From positions 620,001 to 684,000 of the forward strand of contig NZ_CANMED010000002.1 of assembly GCF_947496855.1 (NCBI RefSeq): a DNA stretch of 64,000 nt, in the 5' to 3' direction. Every line of letters begins with the position of its first letter. The first letter of the stretch is position 1. Below are positions 46,647 to 55,130 of this stretch, piece by piece. The translations under genes and the position numbers were made by a program. This DNA is from an uncultured Aquimarina sp. (GTDB taxonomy: Bacteria > Bacteroidota > Bacteroidia > Flavobacteriales > Flavobacteriaceae). The notes under the pieces are model-generated. The model searched no databases. It worked only from the letters and a program-made list of their open reading frames with translations, and was not told the DNA's origin.

Positions 46647-47822
46647 ATGAAGACAGTTTGTATATGGAGTTTATTATGCTTGCTAATAATTCCTATTTCA
46701 TGTAAAGCAGAAAATAATTCCCGTTCGAAATTAGTATTTCAATCGGAAAATTCACATCAAATTTATACCTCAAAAACAGATCCGGACACCAAAAATATTC
46801 AAGTAGCACTATTATTAGATACTAGTAATAGTATGGATGGTTTAATTGACCAGGCAAAAGCACAATTATGGGAAATTGTAAATGAATTGTCTTACGCAAA
46901 ATGTGGCCATTATAAAATAAAACTACAGATTGCTTTATATGAATATGGGAATGATCATTTACCATCAAAGGAAGGTTACATAAGACAAGTACTACCTTTT
47001 TCTGATGATCTCGACGAGATTTCAAAAGAGCTTTTTGCCTTAACTACTAATGGCGGAAACGAATATTGTGGAAAAGTAATAAACACTTCTATAAATCAAT
47101 TAGATTGGAAAAAAAATAATGATCATCTAAAATTAATCTTTATAGCCGGTAATGAGCCCTTTACACAAGGGCCCGTAAACTACAAAGATGCTGCTACTGA
47201 TGCTATGGAAAAAGATATTACCATAAATACTATTTTTTGCGGTAACTACAAACAAGGTATTGAAACTAATTGGAAAGATGGTGCTGATTTAACTAAAGGA
47301 GAATATAGTGCAATTGATCATAATAAGGAAACCATTCATATAGCAACACCTTATGATGATATCATTCTACAATTAAATCGAAAATTAAACAATACCTATA
47401 TCTATTATGGAAATGAAGGTTCTAAAAAAATAAGTCTACAAGCTGAACAAGATAGTAATGCTAGATCATATAGTCCGGCCAATGCAGTTAGCAGAACTGT
47501 AAGTAAAAGTTCTGGGTTTTATAAAAACAAAAGCTGGGATTTGGTGGATGCAGCAGAAGATAAAGATTTCGAGTTAGAGGAAGTTGAAAAAGAAGAACTC
47601 CCTGAAGAGCTTAAAAACAAATCCAAGGCAGAACTGAAGCAGTATGTTTCTGAAAAAAGTAATGAACGAAAAGAAATTCAAAAAAAGATACAAGAGCTAA
47701 ATAAGAAACGAATAACGTATATAAAAAACAATAGTAAAAAAGATGTTTCTAATCTGGAAACTGCACTTATTAAAGCCATAAAAACTCAAGGAGAAAAAAA
47801 ATCTTTCAGCTGGAAAGAGTAA
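46647..47822 (+). CDS. VWA-domain lipoprotein
   Basis: 391 residues with lipobox PISC (Cys19). Residues 50-250 are a von Willebrand factor A domain: the MIDAS motif DTSNS (Asp58, Ser60, Ser62) follows VALLL, with NGGNEYCGKVI holding the second metal-binding loop. Such domains bind proteins through a Mg ion. The C-terminal 120 residues are charged coiled-coil (EDKDFELEEVEKEELPEE; KSKAELKQYVSEKSNERKEI) with a final Trp-Lys-Glu. It lies 14 bases before a secreted rhodanese gene and is likely cotranscribed with it. Role unknown. Confidence 0.87.
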   Translation: MKTVCIWSLLCLLIIPISCKAENNSRSKLVFQSENSHQIYTSKTDPDTKNIQVALLLDTSNSMDGLIDQAKAQLWEIVNELSYAKCGHYKIKLQIALYEYGNDHLPSKEGYIRQVLPFSDDLDEISKELFALTTNGGNEYCGKVINTSINQLDWKKNNDHLKLIFIAGNEPFTQGPVNYKDAATDAMEKDITINTIFCGNYKQGIETNWKDGADLTKGEYSAIDHNKETIHIATPYDDIILQLNRKLNNTYIYYGNEGSKKISLQAEQDSNARSYSPANAVSRTVSKSSGFYKNKSWDLVDAAEDKDFELEEVEKEELPEELKNKSKAELKQYVSEKSNERKEIQKKIQELNKKRITYIKNNSKKDVSNLETALIKAIKTQGEKKSFSWKE

Positions 47823-47836
47823 TAAGCACGAAAACT

Positions 47837-48352
47837 ATGAAAACAAATCTAATCGTTCTATTAATCGTTTTAACACCTATAACCATGTTGTCTCAAAAAA
47901 AACAAGAATTAAAAAAATCTAAGGTTGATTATAATTCTTTTTTTAATATCACAGAAGAAGTTATGGAGTATCGGCAAAATAGGTTGATACCTTTGGATCA
48001 GTTTCTTGATTATACACAAGACAATGGTACCATTTTATTAGACACAAGATCAGAAGCTGCTTACAACCGAAAACACCTGAAAGGTTCGGTTCATTTAAAT
48101 TTTTCTGATTTTACTGAAGAAAAATTAGCAAAATTAATTCCGGATAAAAAAACCAGAATCTTAATTTATTGCAACAATAATATCGATGGAGATACTCTAA
48201 ATTTTCCAACCAAGAAGATAACTCTGGCATTAAATATTCCCACCTTTATCAATTTATATGGGTATGGATATAAAAATGTATATGAACTGTCTTCCTTAGT
48301 TCCTATATTAGATAAACGGTTGAAGTTTACGGGAACAGAAGTGGAGTATTAA
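47837..48352 (+). CDS. Secreted rhodanese-like protein
   Basis: 171 residues, signal peptide 1-19 (MLSQ). A rhodanese domain occupies about 52-165: substrate-loop region ILLDTRSEAAYNRKHLKGSVHL, and the catalytic Cys112 in LIYCNNNIDGDT. The active-site loop CNNNIDGDT is longer than the usual six-residue loop and lacks basic residues, so the substrate may not be thiosulfate. Export to the periplasm fits a role in sulfur transfer or phosphate-like binding there. Behind the VWA lipoprotein gene by 14 bases. Confidence 0.87.
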   Translation: MKTNLIVLLIVLTPITMLSQKKQELKKSKVDYNSFFNITEEVMEYRQNRLIPLDQFLDYTQDNGTILLDTRSEAAYNRKHLKGSVHLNFSDFTEEKLAKLIPDKKTRILIYCNNNIDGDTLNFPTKKITLALNIPTFINLYGYGYKNVYELSSLVPILDKRLKFTGTEVEY

Positions 48353-48354
48353 TG

Positions 48355-48384
48355 AAAAGACTAGCCTAAACAGCTAGTTTTTTT
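48355..48384 (+). terminator. Terminator after the VWA-rhodanese pair
   Basis: Stem ACTAGC/GCTAGT with a seven-base loop followed by seven T, immediately behind the rhodanese stop codon. Confidence 0.82.
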
Positions 48385-48412
48385 CTATATATTAATTATA
48401 TAATAGTATTGT

Positions 48413-49447
48413 TTAATTATTTACTGCTGGGCAATGACAATCCCAACGTTCTTTACGTTTTCCGAAATCATACCCTACTGTTAATTGATGAAAACCTCCA
48501 TTACTTAACACCACAGAATTAGATTGATAGCTATACGTATATCCTACCATCCATTTTTTATAGTTTATACCAAGAAACGGCGTAATATATTGTAATTTTT
48601 GACTTTCAATTTCGGCACCGGTTTGAGAAAACTCTGCTCCATCAAAACTTCTTCGATAAGACAATCCTCCCCATAAAACCACATTCTCACCAAAACTCCT
48701 ATATGCTTTTAAGTTTGCATCAATAGAACTTTCCATAGTTTGATCCGTTGCCTGATAAAGCATAGATGGTTCTAAACTCCAAGGTCCTCCGTTTCCTAAT
48801 CCAAAAACATATCCTAATGAAAAAATATATCTTCTCTGATTATTAGGTTCTACGATTGTATTATTAGAATTATCAAAAAGACCTCTTGTTGTAGGTAATA
48901 TATTTTTTACAGTCAAATGAGCAAACCAATCGAGGTAATGATAAGACATTCCCACATCTAAATTAAAATACCCATCTTTTTGTAATCGTCCCTGTATTGC
49001 AGGATCTGGATCCAAAGGATCATCAAACTCTGTAGTATCTAAATTAGATTGAATAAACGCACCGCTAATACCAAAAGACAACATATTTAGATCGGTTCTA
49101 TCACGAGAAAACAGTAAATGATATGCAAAAGTAGCGAATACTCCAGTTTGAGAAAAAGGACCATTCTCATCCTTATAAACTATTGCACCAAGACCTACTT
49201 TATCACCTGTTCTAAAATTAACATTAGCAGATTGTGTATTAGGTGCATTATCTACGTCAAACCATTGTTTCCTAGCCGTAAGTCTAATTTTATTAGCATT
49301 AGAAGCTCCGGCCATGGATGGATGAACCAGATATAAGTTATCAGAAAGATAATCTGCATAAACTGGAATTCCTTCCTGAGAAAAAATAAATTGTGAGGTT
49401 AGTATAGCAAACAACAAATAGTATTTCTTCAAATTCATTAGAGGCAT
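48413..49447 (-). CDS. PorP/SprF family type IX secretion membrane protein
   Basis: 344 residues with an N-terminal signal peptide (about 1-23, FSQ); the ATG three codons downstream (49438) is an equal candidate. The mature protein opens YADYLSDNLYLVHPSMAGAS and RLTARKQWFDVDNAPNTQS, the diagnostic start of PorP/SprF proteins, then continues as beta-strands to GGFHQLTVGYDFGKR. PorP/SprF proteins hold type IX-secreted proteins at the outer membrane, typically with a large adhesin encoded beside them. No adhesin or gld/spr gene is adjacent here. Confidence 0.93.
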   Translation of the reverse strand: MPLMNLKKYYLLFAILTSQFIFSQEGIPVYADYLSDNLYLVHPSMAGASNANKIRLTARKQWFDVDNAPNTQSANVNFRTGDKVGLGAIVYKDENGPFSQTGVFATFAYHLLFSRDRTDLNMLSFGISGAFIQSNLDTTEFDDPLDPDPAIQGRLQKDGYFNLDVGMSYHYLDWFAHLTVKNILPTTRGLFDNSNNTIVEPNNQRRYIFSLGYVFGLGNGGPWSLEPSMLYQATDQTMESSIDANLKAYRSFGENVVLWGGLSYRRSFDGAEFSQTGAEIESQKLQYITPFLGINYKKWMVGYTYSYQSNSVVLSNGGFHQLTVGYDFGKRKERWDCHCPAVNN

Positions 49448-49659
49448 TATGTTTAAAAGGAAAACTAGGTTAATTATTTCAATATAAACTATTTAATCCT
49501 GCTTATATTGTGGGGCTTTAATATTTCTTCTCCCAAATTAAAATATTATTTATTGCCGGAAGCAAATATATTAATTTTTAACAGAACATATCTTTTTGCT
49601 TTAGTATTAAAACATTCTTAATCTTATAAACCCTACTCTAAATTGGAATTACTTTTTAG

Positions 49660-49668
49660 TAAATTTGC
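49660..49668 (+). promoter_or_regulatory. -7 promoter box of the nfu gene
   Basis: TAAATTTGC ends 12 bases before the ATG at 49681, giving a very short leader. A TTG lies 14 bases upstream, closer than the usual -33 spacing. Confidence 0.6.
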
Positions 49669-49680
49669 CAAAAATATATC

Positions 49681-50586
49681 ATGGAAAAGAAATTTGAAAT
49701 AAAAATAGAACCTACTTCTAATCCGAGTATAATAAAATTTGAGGCTAATTATTTCCTAACTGAGCATACTAGTTATGAGTTTGAAAATATAGATCACGCT
49801 AATAATTCACCACTAGCTCAACAATTATTTTATTTACCATTTGTAAAAAGAGTATTTATTGCTCAAAATTTTGTAGCCATTGATAAATATGATATTGTAG
49901 ATTGGGCTGATGTTCAAGACGAGGTTGCTGAGCAAATAAAAGAATATCTAAATAGTGGACAACAGGTGATTAGTGAAACAACATCTGTTAAAAAAACACC
50001 TATAACCATCTACGCGGAAAGTACTCCAAATCCTGCGGTACTTAAATTTGTGGCAAATAAAAAATTAGTCACTGTTGGACACGAATTTAAAAGTATTGAT
50101 GATACTAAAGAAGCTCCTCTTGCAGAAAAATTATTTCATTTTCCATTTGTAAAAGAAGTATATATTGATGAGAATTATATTTCTATCAGTAAGTACGATA
50201 TGGCAGACTGGAATGATATTACAACAGAAATAAGAGAGTTTTTGAGAGAATACCTCGAACAAAGCAAGGAAGTACTTTCGGAAAACGCTACCGTATCTAA
50301 AAGTCAAGTAGAAAAGCAAGCTGAGGCAACTTTCGAGAAACTAGATGATACATCAAAGGATATTGTAAATATTATTGAGGAATATATCAAACCTGCTGTT
50401 GCCAGTGATGGAGGTAATATTATGTTTGACTCTTATGATCCAGAGAGTAAAGTAGTAAAAGTAATTTTGCAAGGAGCTTGTAGTGGGTGTCCTTCTTCTA
50501 CATTTACTTTAAAGAATGGTATAGAAAACATGTTAAAAGAGATGTTAAAAGATAAAGTAGCCTCTGTGGAAGCTATAAATGGGTAG
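49681..50586 (+). CDS. Nfu-type iron-sulfur scaffold with two Nfu_N domains
   Basis: 301 residues, cytoplasmic. It carries two copies of the Nfu N-terminal domain: residues 5-95 (IEPTSNPSIIKFEANYFL; PLAQQLFYLPFVKRVFIAQNFVAI) and about 108-200 (AESTPNPAVLKFVANKKL; PLAEKLFHFPFVKEVYIDENYISI). The C-terminal NifU domain (about 222-301) has the cluster-binding Cys267 and Cys270 (CSGCPSS). It supplies Fe-S clusters to target enzymes. The duplication is inside the gene and, from memory, is common in Bacteroidota. It precedes dodecin but a hairpin separates them. Confidence 0.95.
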   Translation: MEKKFEIKIEPTSNPSIIKFEANYFLTEHTSYEFENIDHANNSPLAQQLFYLPFVKRVFIAQNFVAIDKYDIVDWADVQDEVAEQIKEYLNSGQQVISETTSVKKTPITIYAESTPNPAVLKFVANKKLVTVGHEFKSIDDTKEAPLAEKLFHFPFVKEVYIDENYISISKYDMADWNDITTEIREFLREYLEQSKEVLSENATVSKSQVEKQAEATFEKLDDTSKDIVNIIEEYIKPAVASDGGNIMFDSYDPESKVVKVILQGACSGCPSSTFTLKNGIENMLKEMLKDKVASVEAING

Positions 50587-50656
50587 TTCATCGAATTATC
50601 TTTAATGATATCGAAAAAACCATATAAATAATAGTGTTTATTATTTAATAAAAACC

Positions 50657-50688
50657 AAAGGATCTCGTATATTAGAGAACCTTTTATA
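50657..50688 (+). terminator. Probable terminator after nfu
   Basis: Stem AAAGGATCTC/GAGAACCTTT (one mismatch) with an eight-base loop and a short T-run, between nfu and the dodecin gene. Confidence 0.55.
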
Positions 50689-50713
50689 AAATATTAACCA
50701 AAAAATTATTAAA

Positions 50714-50914
50714 ATGGCAATTGTTAAAGTAATAGAAGTAATAGCAACCTCAGAAAAAAGTTGGGAAGACGCTGCAAAAAATGGAATAAAAGAAGCTAGT
50801 AAAACAGTGAAAAACATTAAATCTGCATGGGTCTCTGATCAAAAAATGATGATAAAGGATAATGAAATTTCAGCTTACAGAGTTATTCTTAAAATATCTT
50901 TTGAGATAAATTAA
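50714..50914 (+). CDS. Dodecin family flavin-binding protein
   Basis: 66 residues. Dodecins form 12-subunit shells that store flavins (FMN, riboflavin, lumichrome). Typical regions are VKVIEVIATSEKSWEDAAKNG, IKEASKTVKNIKSAWVSDQK (Trp39 corresponds to the flavin-stacking tryptophan) and a final strand YRVILKISFEIN. Single gene with its own terminator. Confidence 0.95.
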   Translation: MAIVKVIEVIATSEKSWEDAAKNGIKEASKTVKNIKSAWVSDQKMMIKDNEISAYRVILKISFEIN

Positions 50915-50932
50915 AAACATATTACTCATTAT

Positions 50933-50970
50933 AAAAAGCATCTTAATAATATTGAGATGCTTTTTATGTT
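50933..50970 (+). terminator. Terminator after the dodecin gene
   Basis: Stem AAAAAGCATCT/AGATGCTTTTT with a ten-base loop followed by T residues, 18 bases behind the dodecin stop. Confidence 0.88.
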
Positions 50971-51400
50971 TTTAAACAATACTAGAAATTATCAAAGTGA
51001 TATATTTCTATCTTATTACATTAATTTTATTGTTTACTATTTATACAGATTAAAAAATAACCTATAGAATAAAAAGTTTTCATCACGGATCTTTCTGTAA
51101 TACTAAATACATAATAAAATTATAGCAAGCAGTATTTCAGCCTTAGAAGGGATCACTCCCAGGAAGATTTTTCAGAATAAAACATTGAATATATTATCGA
51201 CACAAACAGTCTACTCAAATACTCTTGAAGTAAAGAAAATCAACTAGTTAAATAAACAATTAAGGATTTTTCTTACAAAACTATAACGTTTTCGTTTCCT
51301 AAACTACTGTTTTACCATAAAAAATTGGTGTTATATTTTCAAAGAATCATAATATTTTTCGTTAATACCTAGTCAAAAAAGTTAATCCAGTAATAAATTC
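50971..51400. other. Intergenic region without recognised genes
   Basis: About 430 AT-rich bases between the dodecin terminator and the promoter of the 51482 gene. No reading frame of useful length, RNA gene or repeat was recognised. It ends in an inverted pair of -7-like boxes (51401-51433). Confidence 0.4.
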
Positions 51401-51424
51401 GCAAAAATATCGTATTAAAACTTA

Positions 51425-51433
51425 TATTTTTGC
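51425..51433 (+). promoter_or_regulatory. -7 promoter box of the first secreted paralogue
   Basis: TATTTTTGC, perfect match to TAnnTTTGC, 48 bases before the GTG start at 51482. A mirrored copy on the minus strand (51401-51409) makes a 10-bp inverted repeat with it. Confidence 0.6.
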
Positions 51434-51481
51434 ATTTAATCTCGTGTTTTATTATATTTAATTCACCTAAATCAATAAGCC

Positions 51482-52186
51482 GTGAGAAAAATACTACAAT
51501 TTTTATTTTTAGCAATATCACCTGTTTTATTTGCACAACTTCCGCAATCTTTATTAAAACCGACTGATAGAATAATTACATTTGATGAGTTTGATGGTTC
51601 CATTTTTAAACATCTTCGATATAAAGATGCAAGTGTAATAGATGAAAAATCGGGAACCTTTGATACCAAATTAAGGTATAATGCCTATACGGATGCATTA
51701 CAATATAAAAAGGGTTCTGAGTTATTTGAACTTATAAAAAGTCCTACATCACATGCTAGAATAGATGGTGATTACTATTACTATTGTGAATTTAAAACAC
51801 AACGAGGTTTAAAGAAACCTGGTTACTATGTTCTGGTGGAACTAACAGAACGATATAGGATATATAAAAAATATTCCGTAAAAATAACCGAGCCAGATAA
51901 AAAAGGATCTGCAAGCGGAACTGCAACTCCTGGCAAGGTGCAAATTCAGAAAGCCTATTTTCTTGAAGAACGTGGTGTTATCATGGAATTACCCATGAAC
52001 AAAAAGAAAATCTTAGCCGCTCTTAGTGACAAAGAAGAAGAATTAAAAAATTATATAAAAAAGGAAAAAATAAAAGTACGTAAAGAAGAAGATCTTATAC
52101 GACTTGTATCTCGATATAATGCGTTAAAAAGTACAGATGGAGGACCATCTAGAAGTTTATTAAGTACTAGATCTAGGAGAGATTAA
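51482..52186 (+). CDS. Secreted protein of unknown function, paralogue A
   Basis: 234 residues starting at GTG (no ATG precedes the signal peptide). Signal peptide 1-19 (VLFAQ). The mature protein opens LPQSLLKPTDRIITFDEFDGS; the middle is aromatic (DGDYYYYCEFKTQRGLKKPGYYVLVEL) and the rest charged, with MNKKKILAALSDKEEELKNY and a conserved Ser/Arg tail GGPSRSLLSTRSRRD. It aligns over its full length with the next gene. It contains one mature Cys. No family is recognised. Confidence 0.8.
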   Translation: MRKILQFLFLAISPVLFAQLPQSLLKPTDRIITFDEFDGSIFKHLRYKDASVIDEKSGTFDTKLRYNAYTDALQYKKGSELFELIKSPTSHARIDGDYYYYCEFKTQRGLKKPGYYVLVELTERYRIYKKYSVKITEPDKKGSASGTATPGKVQIQKAYFLEERGVIMELPMNKKKILAALSDKEEELKNYIKKEKIKVRKEEDLIRLVSRYNALKSTDGGPSRSLLSTRSRRD

Positions 52187-52222
52187 ACCTTTTAAACATA
52201 ATGCTCTATTTAATATAATAAT

Positions 52223-52251
52223 AGCCATCTCACTTACAGGTGGCTTTTTTT
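52223..52251 (+). terminator. Terminator after paralogue A
   Basis: Stem AGCCATCT/AGGTGGCT (one G-T pair) with a seven-base loop followed by seven T, so the two tandem paralogues are transcribed separately. Confidence 0.85.
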
Positions 52252-52418
52252 ATGAAAATGAACTAAATACTTTCGACCATTTTCCGTTCATTCCTGAAAA
52301 TTTATCATAATCTCCTACTAATCAATTTTATATATTTACGCTTACGCCGTATTTTGGGTACGTTTTTAACTTTTAGTGAAATATTTTTAATATATTGATA
52401 ACATAAATGGATATTGAT

Positions 52419-53123
52419 ATGAGAAGTACACTACAAATACTATTGTTTTTAACAAGTTCCACTTTATTAGCTCAGTTACCACAAGAATTATTAAAAACAA
52501 TTCAAGAAACAAAAGTCTTTGAATCCTATACAGGTTCTGTGTATATCAATAAAGAATATCAAAATGCTAATATAATTGCTGAAAAGACTGGAACATATGA
52601 AGCATCTATCCGATATAATATTTTTAATGATGTATTAGAATATACTGAAGAATCTAAGCTATACGAGATTATCAAAACTCCTACAACCCATGTAAGAATC
52701 GGTAATGACTATTACTATTACTGTAATTTCAAAAATGAACGAGGTTTCAACAAACAAGGATACTATGTTCTCGTTGAGCTTAATGAGCAATATAGAATAT
52801 ACAAAAAATACCATCTCAAAATTACAGAGCCTAAACCCATCGATGCAAATACTGGTTCTGCCCAAATAGGAAAAATAAAAACTACAGAAGTTTATTGTCT
52901 AGAAGAAAATGGAATTATAATCGATTTACCTACTAAAAAAAATGATTTATTAGCTGTATTTTCTGATAAGAAAGATGAATTAAAAGAATACATTAAGAAA
53001 GAAAAAATAAAACTTAAGAAAAAGGAAGATTTAATAAAATTAGTTGCAAAATATAATGCTTTAAAAAATATTGATGCTAACCCGTCACGAAGTCTTTTAA
53101 GTAATAGGGCTCGAAGTAACTAA
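52419..53123 (+). CDS. Secreted protein of unknown function, paralogue B
   Basis: 234 residues from MRSTLQILLF, equal in length to paralogue A; an ATG four codons upstream (52407) is possible. Signal peptide 1-19 (LLAQ), then LPQELLKTIQETKVFESYTGS. Shared blocks with paralogue A are GNDYYYYCNFKNERGFNKQGYYVLVEL, the helix DKKDELKEYIKKEKIKLKKKEDLIKLV, YNALK and NPSRSLLSNRARSN. The last 47 bases overlap the 3' end of the convergent tsaB gene. Function unknown. Confidence 0.8.
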   Translation: MRSTLQILLFLTSSTLLAQLPQELLKTIQETKVFESYTGSVYINKEYQNANIIAEKTGTYEASIRYNIFNDVLEYTEESKLYEIIKTPTTHVRIGNDYYYYCNFKNERGFNKQGYYVLVELNEQYRIYKKYHLKITEPKPIDANTGSAQIGKIKTTEVYCLEENGIIIDLPTKKNDLLAVFSDKKDELKEYIKKEKIKLKKKEDLIKLVAKYNALKNIDANPSRSLLSNRARSN

Positions 53124-53736
53124 CATTTTCGAAATCATTTTCCAAAAATTTAGTATAACTTACAGTAGCCATCTCAATTGCAGATGGCAATTTGTCTGAA
53201 ATAAATTCTGCATTTTTATGTGTATTAATTTCAGCAAATTTAGCAACTCCATTTCCAATAAAATATACTTTACTTTTTTGTAAATAGTTTTCATAAGAAT
53301 CCTCTGTTAATATTTCTGCTTCAGTAGATCTTATTTGTTCATAATTCTTAGAGAAAATTGCAGAATACACTTCCATTCTTCTGGCATCAATCATAGGAAC
53401 CACAAAACCATCTTTAGTCTTTACTTGCAAGGCTAACGAATGTAACGTATCTATAGAAATTAATGGAATGTTTAATCCGTAACACAATCCCTTGGCTGCA
53501 GAAACACCAATTCTAAGACCTGTATAAGAACCCGGTCCTTTACTTACGGAAACAGCATCTAGATCCGCAAAGGTTATTCCGGCTTCATTAATGATAATAT
53601 TAATAAATTGATGTAAGCGTTCGGCATGAGAATATTTAGTATCATAATCCTCTTTAGATACAACTACTTCACTATCTTTAATTAAGGAAACAGAGCAATT
53701 AGTTGTAGAAGTTTCTATACAAAGAATATAGGCCAT
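53077..53736 (-). CDS. tsaB: tRNA threonylcarbamoyladenosine biosynthesis protein TsaB
   Basis: 219 residues from MAYILCIETSTTNCSV, the family N-terminus. TsaB is the non-catalytic ASKHA-fold partner of TsaD in making t6A at position 37 of ANN-reading tRNAs. Motifs: YSHAERLHQFINII, VSKGPGSYTGLRIGVSAAKGL and PLISIDTLHSLA. A start six codons upstream would lie inside the -7 box, so it is rejected. It closes the minus-strand run that begins with the efflux genes (39-base gap), but has its own promoter. Its 3' end overlaps paralogue B by 47 bases. Confidence 0.95.
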   Translation of the reverse strand: MAYILCIETSTTNCSVSLIKDSEVVVSKEDYDTKYSHAERLHQFINIIINEAGITFADLDAVSVSKGPGSYTGLRIGVSAAKGLCYGLNIPLISIDTLHSLALQVKTKDGFVVPMIDARRMEVYSAIFSKNYEQIRSTEAEILTEDSYENYLQKSKVYFIGNGVAKFAEINTHKNAEFISDKLPSAIEMATVSYTKFLENDFENVSYFEPYYLKDFVTG

Positions 53737-53750
53737 CTTAAAAAATTTAT

Positions 53751-53759
53751 GCAAAGATA
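53751..53759 (-). promoter_or_regulatory. -7 promoter box of tsaB
   Basis: Minus-strand TATCTTTGC, 14 bases before the ATG at 53736. It decides the start codon of tsaB. Confidence 0.7.
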
Positions 53760-53775
53760 CCCTTAATTATCTTAA

Positions 53776-55053
53776 TTATTCTTCAGTATTTTTTTCCTTT
53801 TTTAAAGTCACCTTATCACCAGTTTTTAATGTTTTGGTAACTACGTTATAAGGCCCTGTAATAACTTCTTCTCCTTCTTTTAAACCTTCAGTAATTTCTA
53901 TATTACTATCATCCTGAATTCCTGTTTTAATCACTCTTAATTTAGCAGCTCCACCATCTTTCACAAAAACACACTCAAACTTTTCATCAGACTCTTTAAG
54001 TTTTTCCTTTGTGTAGGATCTTTTAACGTTACTAGAAGTATCGCTTTTAATCACAATAGCACTAATTGGAACTCCAATGATGTTTTCCCTTTTATTAGTA
54101 ATAACATCAACTGTAGCTGTCATACCTGGCCTAAATGGCGAATAACTCTCAGGTTTATCTTTTACCAAATCTTGATATGACTCTTCTAGAATCCGCACTT
54201 TTACTTTAAAATTTGTTACTTGATCCGCACTTAATGTACTTTCTGCAGAGTTGGCAATCTCTGTAACTAAGCCTTTAAATTGTTTTTTTAGATAAGCATC
54301 GACCTCGACAATAGTAGAATCTCCCAAAGAAATCTTCACAATATCATTCTCATTTACATCCACCTCAACTTCCATGTTTTTTAAGTTTGCCACCCTTACG
54401 ATTTCGGTACCAGCCATCTGCTGTGTCCCCACTACTCGCTCCCCTAATTCTACTGACAACTTAGAAATTGTTCCACTCATTGGAGCATAGATTGTTGTTC
54501 TATTAAGATTATCTTTTGCCTCATTTACGGTAGCCTGTGCACTTTTTACACCATAGTAAGCTGATTGTTTAGATGCCTCTGCCACCTCATAAGCTGAAAC
54601 AGATCCATCCCATTCTGCTTTAGAAATTACGCCTTTATCAAATAACCCTTTATTACGATCATAGTTTAGTTTTGCTTCCTTTAGACTAGCTTCTGCCTGC
54701 CTTAATCCTGCTCTTACATTTTCTAATGAAGCCTGCGATCTGTTTAATCCAGATTGTATAATATCTGGGTTTATTCTAACTAAAAGATCGCCTTTCTTTA
54801 CTTGCTGCCCTTCTTTAATAGGTAAATCGATTATCTCACCAGAAACTTCAGAAGAAAGTTTAACTTCAACCTCGGGCTGAATCTTTCCTGTAGCTGAAAC
54901 AGTTTCGATAATATCTAGTTTTTCTATTTTAGATATCTCTACTTCTTTTAGGTTTCCGTCTTTACCAAACCATCCTGCCTTTTTACCAAAGACCAGCCCA
55001 ATAACTAAAACGACAACAATGATTAAAATGATTAGTAAAGTTTTTCTACTCAT
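53776..55053 (-). CDS. Periplasmic adaptor (HlyD/MacA type), second of the operon
   Basis: 425 residues. One N-terminal membrane helix (5-23), then a membrane-fusion protein: lipoyl halves VSGEIIDLPIKEGQQVKKGDLL and TIYAPMSGTISKLSVELGERV around a coiled-coil hairpin (about 105-195), a beta-barrel domain (EVEVDVNENDIVKISLGD) and a C-terminal membrane-proximal part ending in KTGDKVTLKKEK. It links an inner-membrane pump to TolC. It is the last efflux gene of the minus-strand operon and distinct from the adaptor at 56782. Confidence 0.92.
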   Translation of the reverse strand: MSRKTLLIILIIVVVLVIGLVFGKKAGWFGKDGNLKEVEISKIEKLDIIETVSATGKIQPEVEVKLSSEVSGEIIDLPIKEGQQVKKGDLLVRINPDIIQSGLNRSQASLENVRAGLRQAEASLKEAKLNYDRNKGLFDKGVISKAEWDGSVSAYEVAEASKQSAYYGVKSAQATVNEAKDNLNRTTIYAPMSGTISKLSVELGERVVGTQQMAGTEIVRVANLKNMEVEVDVNENDIVKISLGDSTIVEVDAYLKKQFKGLVTEIANSAESTLSADQVTNFKVKVRILEESYQDLVKDKPESYSPFRPGMTATVDVITNKRENIIGVPISAIVIKSDTSSNVKRSYTKEKLKESDEKFECVFVKDGGAAKLRVIKTGIQDDSNIEITEGLKEGEEVITGPYNVVTKTLKTGDKVTLKKEKNTEE

Positions 55054-55130
55054 GACTTACATTAAAAAATTAATTCTATTGGTTGAAATTACAACCTTTT
55101 GGTAAACAGCCCAAACACACTGATATTTAT

